A stretch of DNA of 12,622 nucleotides. Origin: Anaerolineales bacterium UBA2029. Lineage in GTDB: Bacteria > Chloroflexota > Anaerolineae > Aggregatilineales > Aggregatilineaceae. The stretch is from the NCBI GenBank assembly GCA_002332795.1, contig DDBP01000211.1, positions 1-12,622 of the forward strand. The letters are read 5' to 3'. Shown here piece by piece: positions 5,670 to 12,580 of the stretch; position 1 is the stretch's first letter; every line of letters begins with the position of its first letter. The position numbers were made by a program, and so were the translations under genes. The notes under the pieces are model-generated. The model saw only the letters and a list, made by a program, of their open reading frames with translations, searched no databases and was not told the DNA's origin.

Positions 5670-5675
5670 AGTATA
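5670..5675 (-). promoter_or_regulatory. Weak -10 candidate for the GNAT-like gene
   Basis: On minus, TATACT (5675-5670) lies 60 bases ahead of the ATG; the segment at -35 (TGGGGC) does not match consensus. Between it and the ATG is a small perfect palindrome, GAGCAGTGCTC (5631-5641), which could be an operator. The rest of the 5610-5777 gap shows nothing else I can support. Confidence 0.22.
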
Positions 5676-5777
5676 AACAGATCGCCCACTTCGCCCCAGC
5701 CGGGGCATGTGGTTATGGGGCGACGAACGACCAGGAGGGGCGATCCAGTTGTGGCAAAGCTACAGAGAAAAGGGGGA

Positions 5778-5801
5778 CCGCGCTTCTGGCAGGCCGCGCG
5801 G
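5778..5801 (-). terminator. Intrinsic terminator of the SDR/ferredoxin-like operon
   Basis: Immediately after the stop codon, on minus, CCGCGC and GCGCGG (5801-5796 and 5783-5778) form a 6-bp GC stem with a 12-base loop. It is followed by TCCCCCTTTTCTCTG. The position and the T-containing tail fit a rho-independent terminator, though the tract is interrupted by Cs. Confidence 0.5.
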
Positions 5802-5802
5802 C

Positions 5803-6708
5803 TCAGGCGATGCTCACCAGGGCGTAGTGCAACGAAGGGGAAAGTTGCGCGTCACCGCAACTGCTCAGCGTGTCTGGGCCGGGTTGCTCGCGCACGGCGA
5901 CCAGCCGTAGCGCGCCATCCGCTTCCCTGAACGAGACAGTCCACTCGCCCGCCCCACACGGTTCTACGCCCTGCAGATCGAAAGCGGCCAGCGCCATCTG
6001 ACCGGTGTGCCGCCGCAGGTAGTACTCGGCAGCCTGCGCAGGCGGTGGATAGGCCGCGCGCGCCCGGTAACTGTCCAGCACCAGGTTGCCCTGCCGGTAT
6101 GACCTGTAGATCGTCTCGGCTGTGTCCGGCGAAACCCGCCCGTAGACCAGACCCGGCGGGAAGATGAGCAGATTGGCGGCGAAGCGGTGCCCACCCACGT
6201 GCGATGACTGCCACACCGCGCTTCCGGCCAGAGCCGCCAGCCTCTCGTATACGGGCACGCCGTGCCGCGCGCAGCAGCGATCGCGCCGTCCGTGCGTGCA
6301 GACCAGCAGCAATGGATCGTTGTGCCGCGCGTCGTCGAAGGTACCTTGGCCCGCGGCGACGGCGCTCAAGTCCAGGTCGAGCAGGTCTTCGTAGCGGCTC
6401 AGGGCGAAAACATGCTGGCGGTAGGGCCATGTGGCCTGTACGACGAAAAAGCGCGGGCCACCGCTCACCAGGCGCGGCTGCTGACGAATGAGCAGCGCGC
6501 GGCTTTGCGGGTGCGCCGCCAGGAACGCCCCCAGGTATTTCTTGACCGGCGCGGGCAGTGCGCTATCGGGAATGGCTTCCGGCTCCCAGCGCCCGTCGTA
6601 CTCCAGCAACAACCAGGTATGGGCCGGTTTGAAGTTGCCGAACTGAGCTTCGCCAAGCGCCAGCGCGAACTCGGAACAGGTGACTGTGGGCGAAGCAGCC
6701 GTTGGCAC
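5803..6708 (-). CDS. Sucrase/ferredoxin-like (Apd1-type) thioredoxin-fold [2Fe-2S] protein
   Basis: A 301-residue protein starting at GTG 6708, with a perfect GGAGGT 6 bases upstream; the frame is open far upstream but only over the SDR gene. It shows the Suc_Fer-like family hallmarks: CSEFALALGE at the N-terminus, LLVCTHGRRDRCCARHGVPV (134-153), SSHVGGHRFAANLLIFPPGL (168-187) and YGRVSPDTAE. In yeast Apd1, a characterised member, the [2Fe-2S] cluster is held by two Cys nine residues apart and two His in HxxxH. Here Cys137/Cys146 and His170/His174 in HVGGH match that spacing, so a bis-histidinyl non-Rieske cluster is expected. The name 'sucrase' is historical and no sucrose activity is implied. 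The start overlaps the SDR stop by one base (TAGTG), so the two are coupled. The physiological electron donor is unknown. Confidence 0.87.
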   Translation of the reverse strand: MPTAASPTVTCSEFALALGEAQFGNFKPAHTWLLLEYDGRWEPEAIPDSALPAPVKKYLGAFLAAHPQSRALLIRQQPRLVSGGPRFFVVQATWPYRQHVFALSRYEDLLDLDLSAVAAGQGTFDDARHNDPLLLVCTHGRRDRCCARHGVPVYERLAALAGSAVWQSSHVGGHRFAANLLIFPPGLVYGRVSPDTAETIYRSYRQGNLVLDSYRARAAYPPPAQAAEYYLRRHTGQMALAAFDLQGVEPCGAGEWTVSFREADGALRLVAVREQPGPDTLSSCGDAQLSPSLHYALVSIA

Positions 6709-7670
6709 TACGACACCTCCTCGTCGGCGGTCGGTCTGCCCAGCAGGCGCTTGAGCGCGCCCAGGGCCGTGAACTGACGCATGTAAGTCAGGTTCTCCGG
6801 CGTGAAGGGGCGCGGCTCGATGCCGAAGACCTCGGTCAGGGCGTTGTGCTCGACGACGTTGTCCACCTTCAGCAGGTCCAGCAGACTGCTGCTCACTGGC
6901 GGGTTGGGCAGCGCCACTTCCATCAGTTTGACCACGGGGCGCAGCAGGGGCACGGGGACGTTGATCGTCAGGCGGCGTGTCCCCAACGCGGCCAGCACGC
7001 GCTCGACGATCTGCGCGTAGGTCAGCACTTCCGGCCCGCCCAGCGCGTATTCCTGGCCGATCGTCCGGTCGTCGTCCAGGCAGCGCGCTGTCGCCGCGAC
7101 CACATCGCCCACCCACACTGGCTGGAAACGCGCGCGCCCGTCGCCGACGATGGGGAAGATCAGCGGCGTCAGTTTGATCAGCCGGGCCTGCACGTTGGCG
7201 AACTCGTCTTGCGGCCCCCAGATGACCGAAGGGCGCAGGGCTGTCCAGTCCAGGTCAGAGGCAGCGACGTATTCCTGCGCTTTGCCCTTACTGGCCAGGA
7301 AACGATAGGGCAGGCGGCTGTCGGCCCCGTTCTGACTCATGTTGATCAGGCGGCGCACGCCCGCGGCCCTGGCTTCCTCCACGACGTTGATGGTGCCCTG
7401 CGTGTTGATGCGCTCGTAGTCGCCGGGGCGCTTTTCGATGGCCACCGCCACCAGGTGCACGATGGCGCTGACCCCTTCCAGAGCGGGGCGCAGTGTCTCT
7501 GGGCGGGTGACATCGCCCTGAAAGATTTCGATACGGTCGCGGATATCGGCCAGGCGTTGCGCGGCTTTGGCCGGGCTGTGTACCAGGGCGCGCACCGCCT
7601 TGCCCTGCGCGACCAGATGGCGGACCAGGTTGTTACCCACATATCCGGATGCGCCGGTGATCAGTATCAT
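6708..7670 (-). CDS. NAD(P)-binding atypical SDR / complex I NDUFA9-like protein
   Basis: A 320-residue protein. Two ATGs compete, at 7676 and 7670; GGAG is 2 bases before the first and 8 before the second, so 7670 is preferred, giving MILITGASGYVGNNLVRHLV. The Rossmann GxxGxxG is Gly6-Gly9-Gly12. An acidic GDVTRPETL (52-60), VHLVAVAIE (71-79), NTQGTINVVEEARAAGVRRL (89-108) and DWTALRPSVIWGPQDEFANV (141-160) are typical of the NDUFA9-like atypical SDRs. The classical YxxxK catalytic pair is absent: Tyr122 and Lys128 are six apart, as in other atypical members. Related proteins include the NDUFA9 subunit of mitochondrial complex I and bacterial sugar-nucleotide or quinone-related enzymes; no complex I genes lie nearby. 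The last codon overlaps the GTG of the [2Fe-2S] protein gene, suggesting linked redox function. Confidence 0.87.
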   Translation of the reverse strand: MILITGASGYVGNNLVRHLVAQGKAVRALVHSPAKAAQRLADIRDRIEIFQGDVTRPETLRPALEGVSAIVHLVAVAIEKRPGDYERINTQGTINVVEEARAAGVRRLINMSQNGADSRLPYRFLASKGKAQEYVAASDLDWTALRPSVIWGPQDEFANVQARLIKLTPLIFPIVGDGRARFQPVWVGDVVAATARCLDDDRTIGQEYALGGPEVLTYAQIVERVLAALGTRRLTINVPVPLLRPVVKLMEVALPNPPVSSSLLDLLKVDNVVEHNALTEVFGIEPRPFTPENLTYMRQFTALGALKRLLGRPTADEEVS

Positions 7671-7740
7671 GCTCATCTCTCCAGTCTCTGATTCAAAGTC
7701 TAGTGCATTCCATGACGGGCGACGAATGAGAAAATGATGA

Positions 7741-7766
7741 GCACCCCCCCAAAGTTTGGGGGGTGC
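7741..7766. other. Strong G/C-arm palindrome in the divergent SDR-ATPase region
   Basis: GCACCCCCC (7741-7749) and GGGGGGTGC (7758-7766) are perfect complements around CAAAGTTT. In a second register CCCCCCAAA and TTTGGGGGG pair around a single G. It lies between the divergent SDR and ATPase genes. On minus it is followed by TCATCATTTTCTC, so it could act as a terminator for leftward readthrough or as a protein-binding site. Confidence 0.55.
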
Positions 7767-7773
7767 CCATGCC

Positions 7774-7803
7774 TGTACAGACCCCTTCTGCTTGTCCTAC
7801 AAT
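7774..7803 (+). promoter_or_regulatory. Candidate promoter of the P-type ATPase gene
   Basis: TGTACA (7774-7779, 4 of 6 matches to TTGACA) and TACAAT (7798-7803, 5 of 6 matches to TATAAT) are 18 bases apart. The leader would be about 78 bases. The -35 is part of a perfect CTGTACAG palindrome (7773-7780). Confidence 0.38.
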
Positions 7804-7887
7804 CTCCGCTGGTTGATAATGCAGACAAAAGCAGCCGCGCCGGATTCCTGCCGGCGCTCGCTGATAGGAGAAAGGACAGCGTTGCCC

Positions 7888-10695
7888 ATGGCCACCAGGG
7901 AACAGGACAAATGGTATGCGTTGCCTGTGCCCGACACACTGGCACGCCTGGCCACCAGCGTCGAGACCGGCCTGAGCGATGCGCAGGTCGCCGAGCGGCA
8001 GGCGCAATTCGGCAAGAACGAATTGCCCACGGAGAGCGAAACCCCGCTGTGGAAGCTGCTGCTCAGTCAGTTCACCGAAGTGATGGTGTTGGTGCTGATT
8101 GCCGCTGCCATCATCTCGGTGATCATCGGCGACACCAAGGACGCGATAGTCATCCTGGCCATCGTGTTGCTGAACGCAGCGCTTGGCTTCTTCCAGGAAT
8201 ACCAGGCCGAACAGGCACTGGCCGCGCTGAGCCGGATGCAGACACCCATCGTGCGCGTGCGGCGCAACGGGCACGTGCACGAACTGAGCGCCACCGAACT
8301 GGTGCCCGGCGACATCGTGCTGCTGGAGGCGGGCGATCGCGTCCCTGCCGATGGCCGCCTGGTGGAAGCGGTCAACCTGCAGGTGGACGAAGCGGCGCTC
8401 ACTGGCGAGTCGCACGCCGCGCTCAAATCGGTGGAGACCCTGCCGGACAGTGACCCGCCCCCCGCCGTCGGCGATCGCAGCAACATGCTCTATATGGGCA
8501 CCGCCGTCACCTATGGACGGGCGGTGCTGGCCGTGACCGCCACCGGACTCAAGACCGAACTGGGCACGATTGCGGCCTTGTTGCAGCGCGTCGAGAAGGG
8601 GCGTACCCCCCTGCAGGAGCGCCTGGAGCGTGTCGGCGTGATCCTGGCGGGCGCGGCGTTGGCCGTCTGCGCCCTGGTCTTCGTGGCGGGGGTGTTGCGC
8701 GGCGAAGACATTGAGGAAATGCTGCTGACAGCGATCAGCCTGGCCGTCGCCGCCATCCCCGAAGGGTTGCCCGCGGTGATCACTATTGCGCTGGCGCTGG
8801 GCGCGCGGCGCATGGTGCGCCGCCATGCCCTGATCCGCAAGCTGCCCGCCGTTGAAACGCTTGGCTCGGTGTCGGTGATCTGCACTGACAAGACCGGCAC
8901 CCTGACGCGCAACGAGATGACGGTGACGCTCATCGGCCTGCCGGGGCGCGACGACGTGACGGTAGAGGGCGTCGGCTATACGCCCGTGGGGACGTTCTAC
9001 GAGGGCAAGCGGCCCATCAACGTGGTTGACGATACTGTGCTGGCGCGGTTGCTGAAGGCCGCCGCGCTGTGCACCGATGCCTTCCTGGAGCAGGTGCCCG
9101 GCAATGGCCGCTGGGAAGTGGTCGGCGACACCACCGAAGGCGCGCTGCTGGTAGCAGCCCGCAAGGCTGGTTGGAGCCGCTCGGTGCTGGAAGACGATCT
9201 GCCGCGCCGGGCCGAGATTCCTTTCTCGTCCGAGCGCAAGGCCATGACCACCATTCATCAGCCACGCGGACGCTTCGTCTCCGAGCTGTTCGAGCACGCG
9301 CCCTATGTGGCCTTCACCAAGGGCGCGCCGGATCAGTTGGTGGCCTGGGCGTCGCAGGAAGTCATGCCCGACGGCCCGCGCCCGCTCACGCCCGAACGCC
9401 GTGCGGCCTGGCTGGCCAAGATCGAGGATATGGCAAGTCGGGGGCTGCGCGTGATCGGCATCGGCTACCGCCCGCTGCCGGAAATCCCGCAGGACCTGAC
9501 GCCGGAAGTCGTCGAGCGCGACCTGACTCTGCTGGGGCTGATCGGCATTGTGGACCCGCCTCGCCCCGAAGCCAAAGAAGCGGTGCGCGTCGCGGCTGAG
9601 GCGGGCATCCGCACGGTGATGATCACCGGCGACCACAAGTTGACGGCCGTTGCCATCGCCCGCCAACTGGGGATCATGGGCGAGCACGACCGCGCCCTGA
9701 CCGGCGTCGAACTGGATCAAATGAGCGACGAAGAGCTACGGAGCGTGGCGCTGGAAACGTCCGTCTACGCCCGCGTGTCGCCCGAACACAAGCTGCGCGT
9801 GGTCAAGGCATTGCAGTCGCACGGGCAGATCGTGGCCATGACCGGCGACGGCGTCAACGATGCGCCGGCGCTCAAACAGGCCAATATCGGCGTGGCCATG
9901 GGCATCACTGGCACCGACGTCAGTCAGGGGGCCGCCGACATGGTGCTCACCGACGACAACTTCGCCACCATCGTGGCCGCCATCGAAGAAGGGCGCACCA
10001 TCTACGACAACATCCGCAAGTTCCTGCGCTATCTGCTGAGCACCAACGCTGGGGAGATCGTGACCATGTTTGCCGCGCTGCTCATGGGGCTGCGCGTGCC
10101 GCTGCTGGCCATTCAGATTCTGTGGATCAACCTGGTGACCGACGGCCTGCCTGCCATCGCCCTGGGCTTCGAGCCGAGCGAACCGGACGTAATGAAGCGC
10201 AAGCCACGCCCGCCGCGCGAGAGCATCTTCGCCCGCGGCGTGGGCCTGCACATCATCTGGGTGGGCCTCTGGATCGGCATCGCCACGCTCATCGGCTACC
10301 TGTGGGCGCTCAACCGGCACGGCGGCGAACTGTTCGATCCTGGCGAAGAAGCGTTGCGCGTGGCGCGCACCGTGGCTTTCTCTGTGCTGGCGCTGTCACA
10401 GGTGTTCGAGGTGTCGGCCATTCACGGCGGCGAGGCGTCCTTCTTGCGCACCCCGCTTCACCGCAACAAACTGTTGTGGGCTGCCGTCACCCTGACCGCC
10501 GTGTTGCAGATGCTGGTGATCTACGTCCCCTTCCTGCAGTCGATCTTCGACACCACCGCGCTGGATGCTGCCGAACTGATCGTATCGTGGTTGCTGGCGG
10601 GATCGCTGTTCCCGGCGGTGGAGTTCGAGAAATTCCTGCGGCGACGGCGCACGCGCCGCGCGGAGTTGCTGGCTGCTGCGCAGGCCACACCCTGA
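7888..10695 (+). CDS. P2-type cation-transporting ATPase (PacL/SERCA/PMR1 group, probably calcium)
   Basis: A 935-residue ion pump in the inner membrane. The ATG at 7888 follows AGGAGAAAGGA; a TTG two codons earlier is closer to that site and could be used. In order: N-terminal cation ATPase domain (about 5-75), M1-M2 (about 58-105), actuator domain with LTGES (171-175), M3-M4 with PEGLP (291-295), phosphorylation motif DKTGTLT with Asp334, nucleotide-binding KGAP (478-481), hinge TGDGVNDAP (652-660), and six C-terminal helices (about 715-915). Calcium ligands of SERCA are largely kept: Glu292 in PEGLP, Asn720 and Glu723 in NAGE, Asn748 and Asp752 in NLVTD. The M8 position that is Glu908 in SERCA is Gln838. 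This supports at least one calcium or manganese site. No heavy-metal CPC motif is present. It is transcribed away from the SDR operon and is followed by a palindromic repeat. Confidence 0.93.
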   Translation: MATREQDKWYALPVPDTLARLATSVETGLSDAQVAERQAQFGKNELPTESETPLWKLLLSQFTEVMVLVLIAAAIISVIIGDTKDAIVILAIVLLNAALGFFQEYQAEQALAALSRMQTPIVRVRRNGHVHELSATELVPGDIVLLEAGDRVPADGRLVEAVNLQVDEAALTGESHAALKSVETLPDSDPPPAVGDRSNMLYMGTAVTYGRAVLAVTATGLKTELGTIAALLQRVEKGRTPLQERLERVGVILAGAALAVCALVFVAGVLRGEDIEEMLLTAISLAVAAIPEGLPAVITIALALGARRMVRRHALIRKLPAVETLGSVSVICTDKTGTLTRNEMTVTLIGLPGRDDVTVEGVGYTPVGTFYEGKRPINVVDDTVLARLLKAAALCTDAFLEQVPGNGRWEVVGDTTEGALLVAARKAGWSRSVLEDDLPRRAEIPFSSERKAMTTIHQPRGRFVSELFEHAPYVAFTKGAPDQLVAWASQEVMPDGPRPLTPERRAAWLAKIEDMASRGLRVIGIGYRPLPEIPQDLTPEVVERDLTLLGLIGIVDPPRPEAKEAVRVAAEAGIRTVMITGDHKLTAVAIARQLGIMGEHDRALTGVELDQMSDEELRSVALETSVYARVSPEHKLRVVKALQSHGQIVAMTGDGVNDAPALKQANIGVAMGITGTDVSQGAADMVLTDDNFATIVAAIEEGRTIYDNIRKFLRYLLSTNAGEIVTMFAALLMGLRVPLLAIQILWINLVTDGLPAIALGFEPSEPDVMKRKPRPPRESIFARGVGLHIIWVGLWIGIATLIGYLWALNRHGGELFDPGEEALRVARTVAFSVLALSQVFEVSAIHGGEASFLRTPLHRNKLLWAAVTLTAVLQMLVIYVPFLQSIFDTTALDAAELIVSWLLAGSLFPAVEFEKFLRRRRTRRAELLAAAQATP

Positions 10696-10720
10696 CGGGG
10701 CCATAGCCTTCGACGCCCCC

Positions 10721-10739
10721 GGCGGTGACGCTAACCGCC
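10721..10739 (+). terminator. Small hairpin after the ATPase gene
   Basis: GGCGGT (10721-10726) and ACCGCC (10734-10739) form a perfect 6-bp stem with a 7-base loop, 25 bases after the ATPase stop. There is no T-tract, and the right arm merges into the intergenic repeat that follows, so it may be part of that element. Confidence 0.3.
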
Positions 10740-10790
10740 AGGACGCAGAGAGCGCAGAGGGGAAGACCGGGCAAGGAACCTCTGCGCTTC
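10732..10790. repeat. Intergenic palindromic repeat of the AACCGC-(GACGCAGAG)n type
   Basis: The stretch starts TAACCGCCAGGACGCAGAG and continues with a 9-base near-repeat, AGCGCAGAG. Its right half mirrors the left: AGCGCAGAGG (10751-10760) and CCTCTGCGCT (10779-10788) pair perfectly around 18 bases. Elements of this look (AACCGC, then GACGCAGAG units, then the inverted copy) are scattered between genes in many environmental bacteria, as I recall. Here it could also act as the ATPase transcription end. The copy number cannot be seen from one window. Confidence 0.55.
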
Positions 10791-10811
10791 TCTATCTCCG
10801 CTCCCGAACCC

Positions 10812-10840
10812 TTGACAGCCGGGCGTGCGGCAGCTAGAAT
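10812..10840 (+). promoter_or_regulatory. Sigma-70-type promoter of the fur/zur-znuA operon
   Basis: A perfect TTGACA (10812-10817), a 17-base spacer and TAGAAT (10835-10840, 5 of 6 matches) make the strongest promoter in the window. The predicted transcription start is near 10847, exactly where the Fur-family palindrome begins, leaving a leader of about 64 bases. Confidence 0.8.
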
Positions 10841-10846
10841 CCTAAC

Positions 10847-10861
10847 TGAAAAACATTTTCA
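10847..10861 (+). promoter_or_regulatory. Fur/Zur-type operator at the transcription start
   Basis: TGAAAAACATTTTCA is a 15-base palindrome, with arms TGAAAA and TTTTCA around ACA. It matches the Fur-family 7-1-7 box TGATAATNATTATCA at 11 of 14 informative positions. It sits directly after the -10, so a bound repressor would block transcription. The first gene of the operon encodes a Fur-family protein, implying autoregulation. Confidence 0.68.
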
Positions 10862-10910
10862 TTTACTGTTGTCCCTGTCTGTCTCTGCAATGCATTTGGT
10901 GAGGTGAACG

Positions 10911-11351
10911 TTGGCGACCGATTTCGAGGCGCTCGCCGATCGTCTGCGTGAGCACGGTCACAAGCTGACACAGCCGCGGCGGGCCATTCTGCAGGTACTG
11001 CTGGCCGCGTCCAAACCGCTCTCGCCCGCCGAGATTCAGGCGCGCGGGCAGGTCTTCTGCGCCGACCTGGGGCTGGTGACGGTCTACCGCACGCTGGAGG
11101 TGATGGAAGCGCTGGACGTGGTGCGCCCGGTGCACCTGGCCGACGGCTGTCACGGCTACGCGCTATCGTCACCGGGACACACCCATCACGTCGTCTGCGA
11201 GCGCTGCCATGCGGTGGTGGAGATCGTGGGCTGCGACCTGGGCGATTTCCTGGATCGCGTGGCGCAGCGCACGGGCTATGCCATCACCGGGCATTGGCTG
11301 GAAATCTCTGGCCTTTGCGCCGACTGTCAACGTGCCGACAAAGCGGTATAG
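10911..11351 (+). CDS. Fur-family metal-dependent repressor, probably zinc-sensing (Zur)
   Basis: A 146-residue protein. The start is TTG at 10911, with GGTGAGGTGA just upstream; in-frame TGA at 10905 excludes an earlier start. The winged-helix DNA-binding domain covers about 5-80 (KLTQPRRAILQVLLA, then LVTVYRTLEVMEALDVV with the recognition helix). The dimerisation domain has GHTHHVVCERC (89-99) and CADC (136-139). Cys96, Cys99, Cys136 and Cys139 form the structural zinc site, and His90, His92 and His128 match further metal ligands. In the zinc sensor FurB of Mycobacterium tuberculosis a Cys sits before the SxGHHHH run; the aligned residue here is Ser86, though Cys80 and His81 are close by. 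Zinc specificity is therefore inferred mainly from the downstream zinc-type binding protein, 18 bases away. It would repress this operon when metal is plentiful. Confidence 0.88.
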   Translation: MATDFEALADRLREHGHKLTQPRRAILQVLLAASKPLSPAEIQARGQVFCADLGLVTVYRTLEVMEALDVVRPVHLADGCHGYALSSPGHTHHVVCERCHAVVEIVGCDLGDFLDRVAQRTGYAITGHWLEISGLCADCQRADKAV

Positions 11352-11369
11352 GGTCTAAAGGAGCAGGGA

Positions 11370-12500
11370 ATGCCTCAGCACACACCGATCTGGTCACGTA
11401 TTCTCGCTTCTCCCTTGCTGGCACTGTTGCTCGCCGTCGTCCTGACGGCCTCATCAGCCAGCACACCAGTTGTCGCGCAGGGAGATCGGTTGCAGGTCAT
11501 GGTCAGCTTCAGCGTGCTGGCCGACGTGGTGCGCAACGTGGCCGGTGACGCCGCCGACGTGGAGACGCTCATCCCGCTGGGCGCAAATCCGCACTCCTAC
11601 GAACCTTCGGCGCAGGATGTGGTGCGTCTGAGCACCGCCGACGCCGTGTTCATCATCGGGCTGAACTTCGAGGAGCGTCTGCAAAAGGTGGTATACGAGG
11701 CGGCAGAGGGCACGGTCTACGAGCTGTGGGGCTGCCTGCCCATCCGCCCGGTGCTGGCCGGCCTGAGCCATGAGCATGAGGGTGAAGACGAGCACGCCGA
11801 AGACGAACAGGTCAGCGCAACGCCCGCGGGCGGTCCCGGAATTGCCGGGAGCAGCCTGGACACGCTGTGCGCCGATCACTGGGCGACGGTGCGCGCTGCC
11901 TTCGGGCTGGACGACCTGCGGACGCCAGGAGCGGTGACGCGCGACGACGCAGAGTATCTCGAAGTGCTGGGCATGGCCGATCCGCACGTGTGGACCGACC
12001 CGGTCAACGTGGCGCTGTGGACGTTGATGATCCGCGACATGCTCAGCGCAGAAGACCCGGCTCACGCCGACGTATACGCAGCCAACGCTGCCGCGTATGT
12101 GGGGCAACTCACCGCGCTGCACGCCGATCTGTCGGCGCAGTTCGCCGCGCTGCCCGCCGAGCGCCGCTACCTGGTCACCAACCACGAATCGTTCAGCTAT
12201 CTGGCCGCGCGCTATGGCCTGACGGTCGTGGGTGTGGTGTTGCCGGGCGGTGGCACGGCCAGCGAGCCATCGGTACAGGAATTGCTGACGTTGATCGAGA
12301 CAGTGCGTCAGTACGACGTGCCCGCCGTGTTCACCGAGACGACCGTCAGCGACAGCCTGGCGCAACAGATCGCCGAAGAGACTGGCGCGAAGCTGATACA
12401 GCTCTACACGGGGTCGCTCAGCCAGGCGGGCGGGCCGACGGACACCTATCTGAACTACATGCGCTACAACGCCGCGCAGATCGTTCAGGCACTGCAGTGA
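11370..12500 (+). CDS. znuA: Zinc-type ABC transporter substrate-binding protein (ZnuA/TroA family)
   Basis: A 376-residue exported metal-binding protein. The ATG at 11370 follows AAAGGAG by 6 bases. A signal peptide covers about residues 1-36 (hydrophobic LLALLLAVVLTASSA, cleavage near PVVA); no lipobox Cys is present, which is unusual for a Gram-positive-type lipoprotein. Metal ligands of the cluster A-I family are visible: His75 in GANPHSYEP, His206 in ADPHVWTDP and His272 in TNHESF. The fourth position, Asp in manganese/iron members (LFTDS-type), is Gly348 in LYTGSLS, leaving a three-His site, which favours zinc. A short His/Glu/Asp loop, SHEHEGEDEHAEDE (133-146), matches the zinc-collecting loop of ZnuA. 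Cys122 and Cys167 may form a disulfide. It is co-transcribed with the Fur/Zur gene. No permease or ATPase gene follows in the window. Confidence 0.9.
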   Translation: MPQHTPIWSRILASPLLALLLAVVLTASSASTPVVAQGDRLQVMVSFSVLADVVRNVAGDAADVETLIPLGANPHSYEPSAQDVVRLSTADAVFIIGLNFEERLQKVVYEAAEGTVYELWGCLPIRPVLAGLSHEHEGEDEHAEDEQVSATPAGGPGIAGSSLDTLCADHWATVRAAFGLDDLRTPGAVTRDDAEYLEVLGMADPHVWTDPVNVALWTLMIRDMLSAEDPAHADVYAANAAAYVGQLTALHADLSAQFAALPAERRYLVTNHESFSYLAARYGLTVVGVVLPGGGTASEPSVQELLTLIETVRQYDVPAVFTETTVSDSLAQQIAEETGAKLIQLYTGSLSQAGGPTDTYLNYMRYNAAQIVQALQ

Positions 12501-12509
12501 CGATGCAAA

Positions 12510-12539
12510 CTGCCCAGACTACAGTCTGTTCATGGGCAG
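12510..12539 (+). terminator. Nested hairpin after the znuA-like gene
   Basis: CTGCCCA (12510-12516) and TGGGCAG (12533-12539) form a perfect 7-bp stem. A second small palindrome, GACT-AC-AGTC (12517-12526), lies inside its loop. It begins 10 bases after the stop codon, the usual place for a terminator, but no T-tract follows. Confidence 0.38.
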
Positions 12540-12580
12540 GCAAGGCTAGAGCAAGCGTTAAGGCTGGCTCGCTTCAGTTT

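Noticed and set aside
4317..5930. 537-codon open frame on plus across the GNAT-like gene
   Set aside because: It is antisense to a conserved protein family, has no ribosome binding site, and its product is low-complexity Arg/Ala/Gly/Val.
6709..7116. N-terminal extension of the ferredoxin-like protein frame
   Set aside because: The extra 136 residues overlap the SDR gene out of frame and are Arg/Gly/Ala-rich. The GTG at 6708 has a perfect GGAGGT upstream and precedes the conserved CSEF region.
7693..9720. Long 675-codon open frame on minus across the P-type ATPase
   Set aside because: It is antisense to a complete, motif-rich ATPase; its His/Gln/Arg-rich product is typical of a GC-rich shadow frame.
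11454..12365. Open frame on minus across the znuA-like gene
   Set aside because: It is antisense to a complete binding-protein gene; the Gln/Arg/His/Val-rich product is a shadow.
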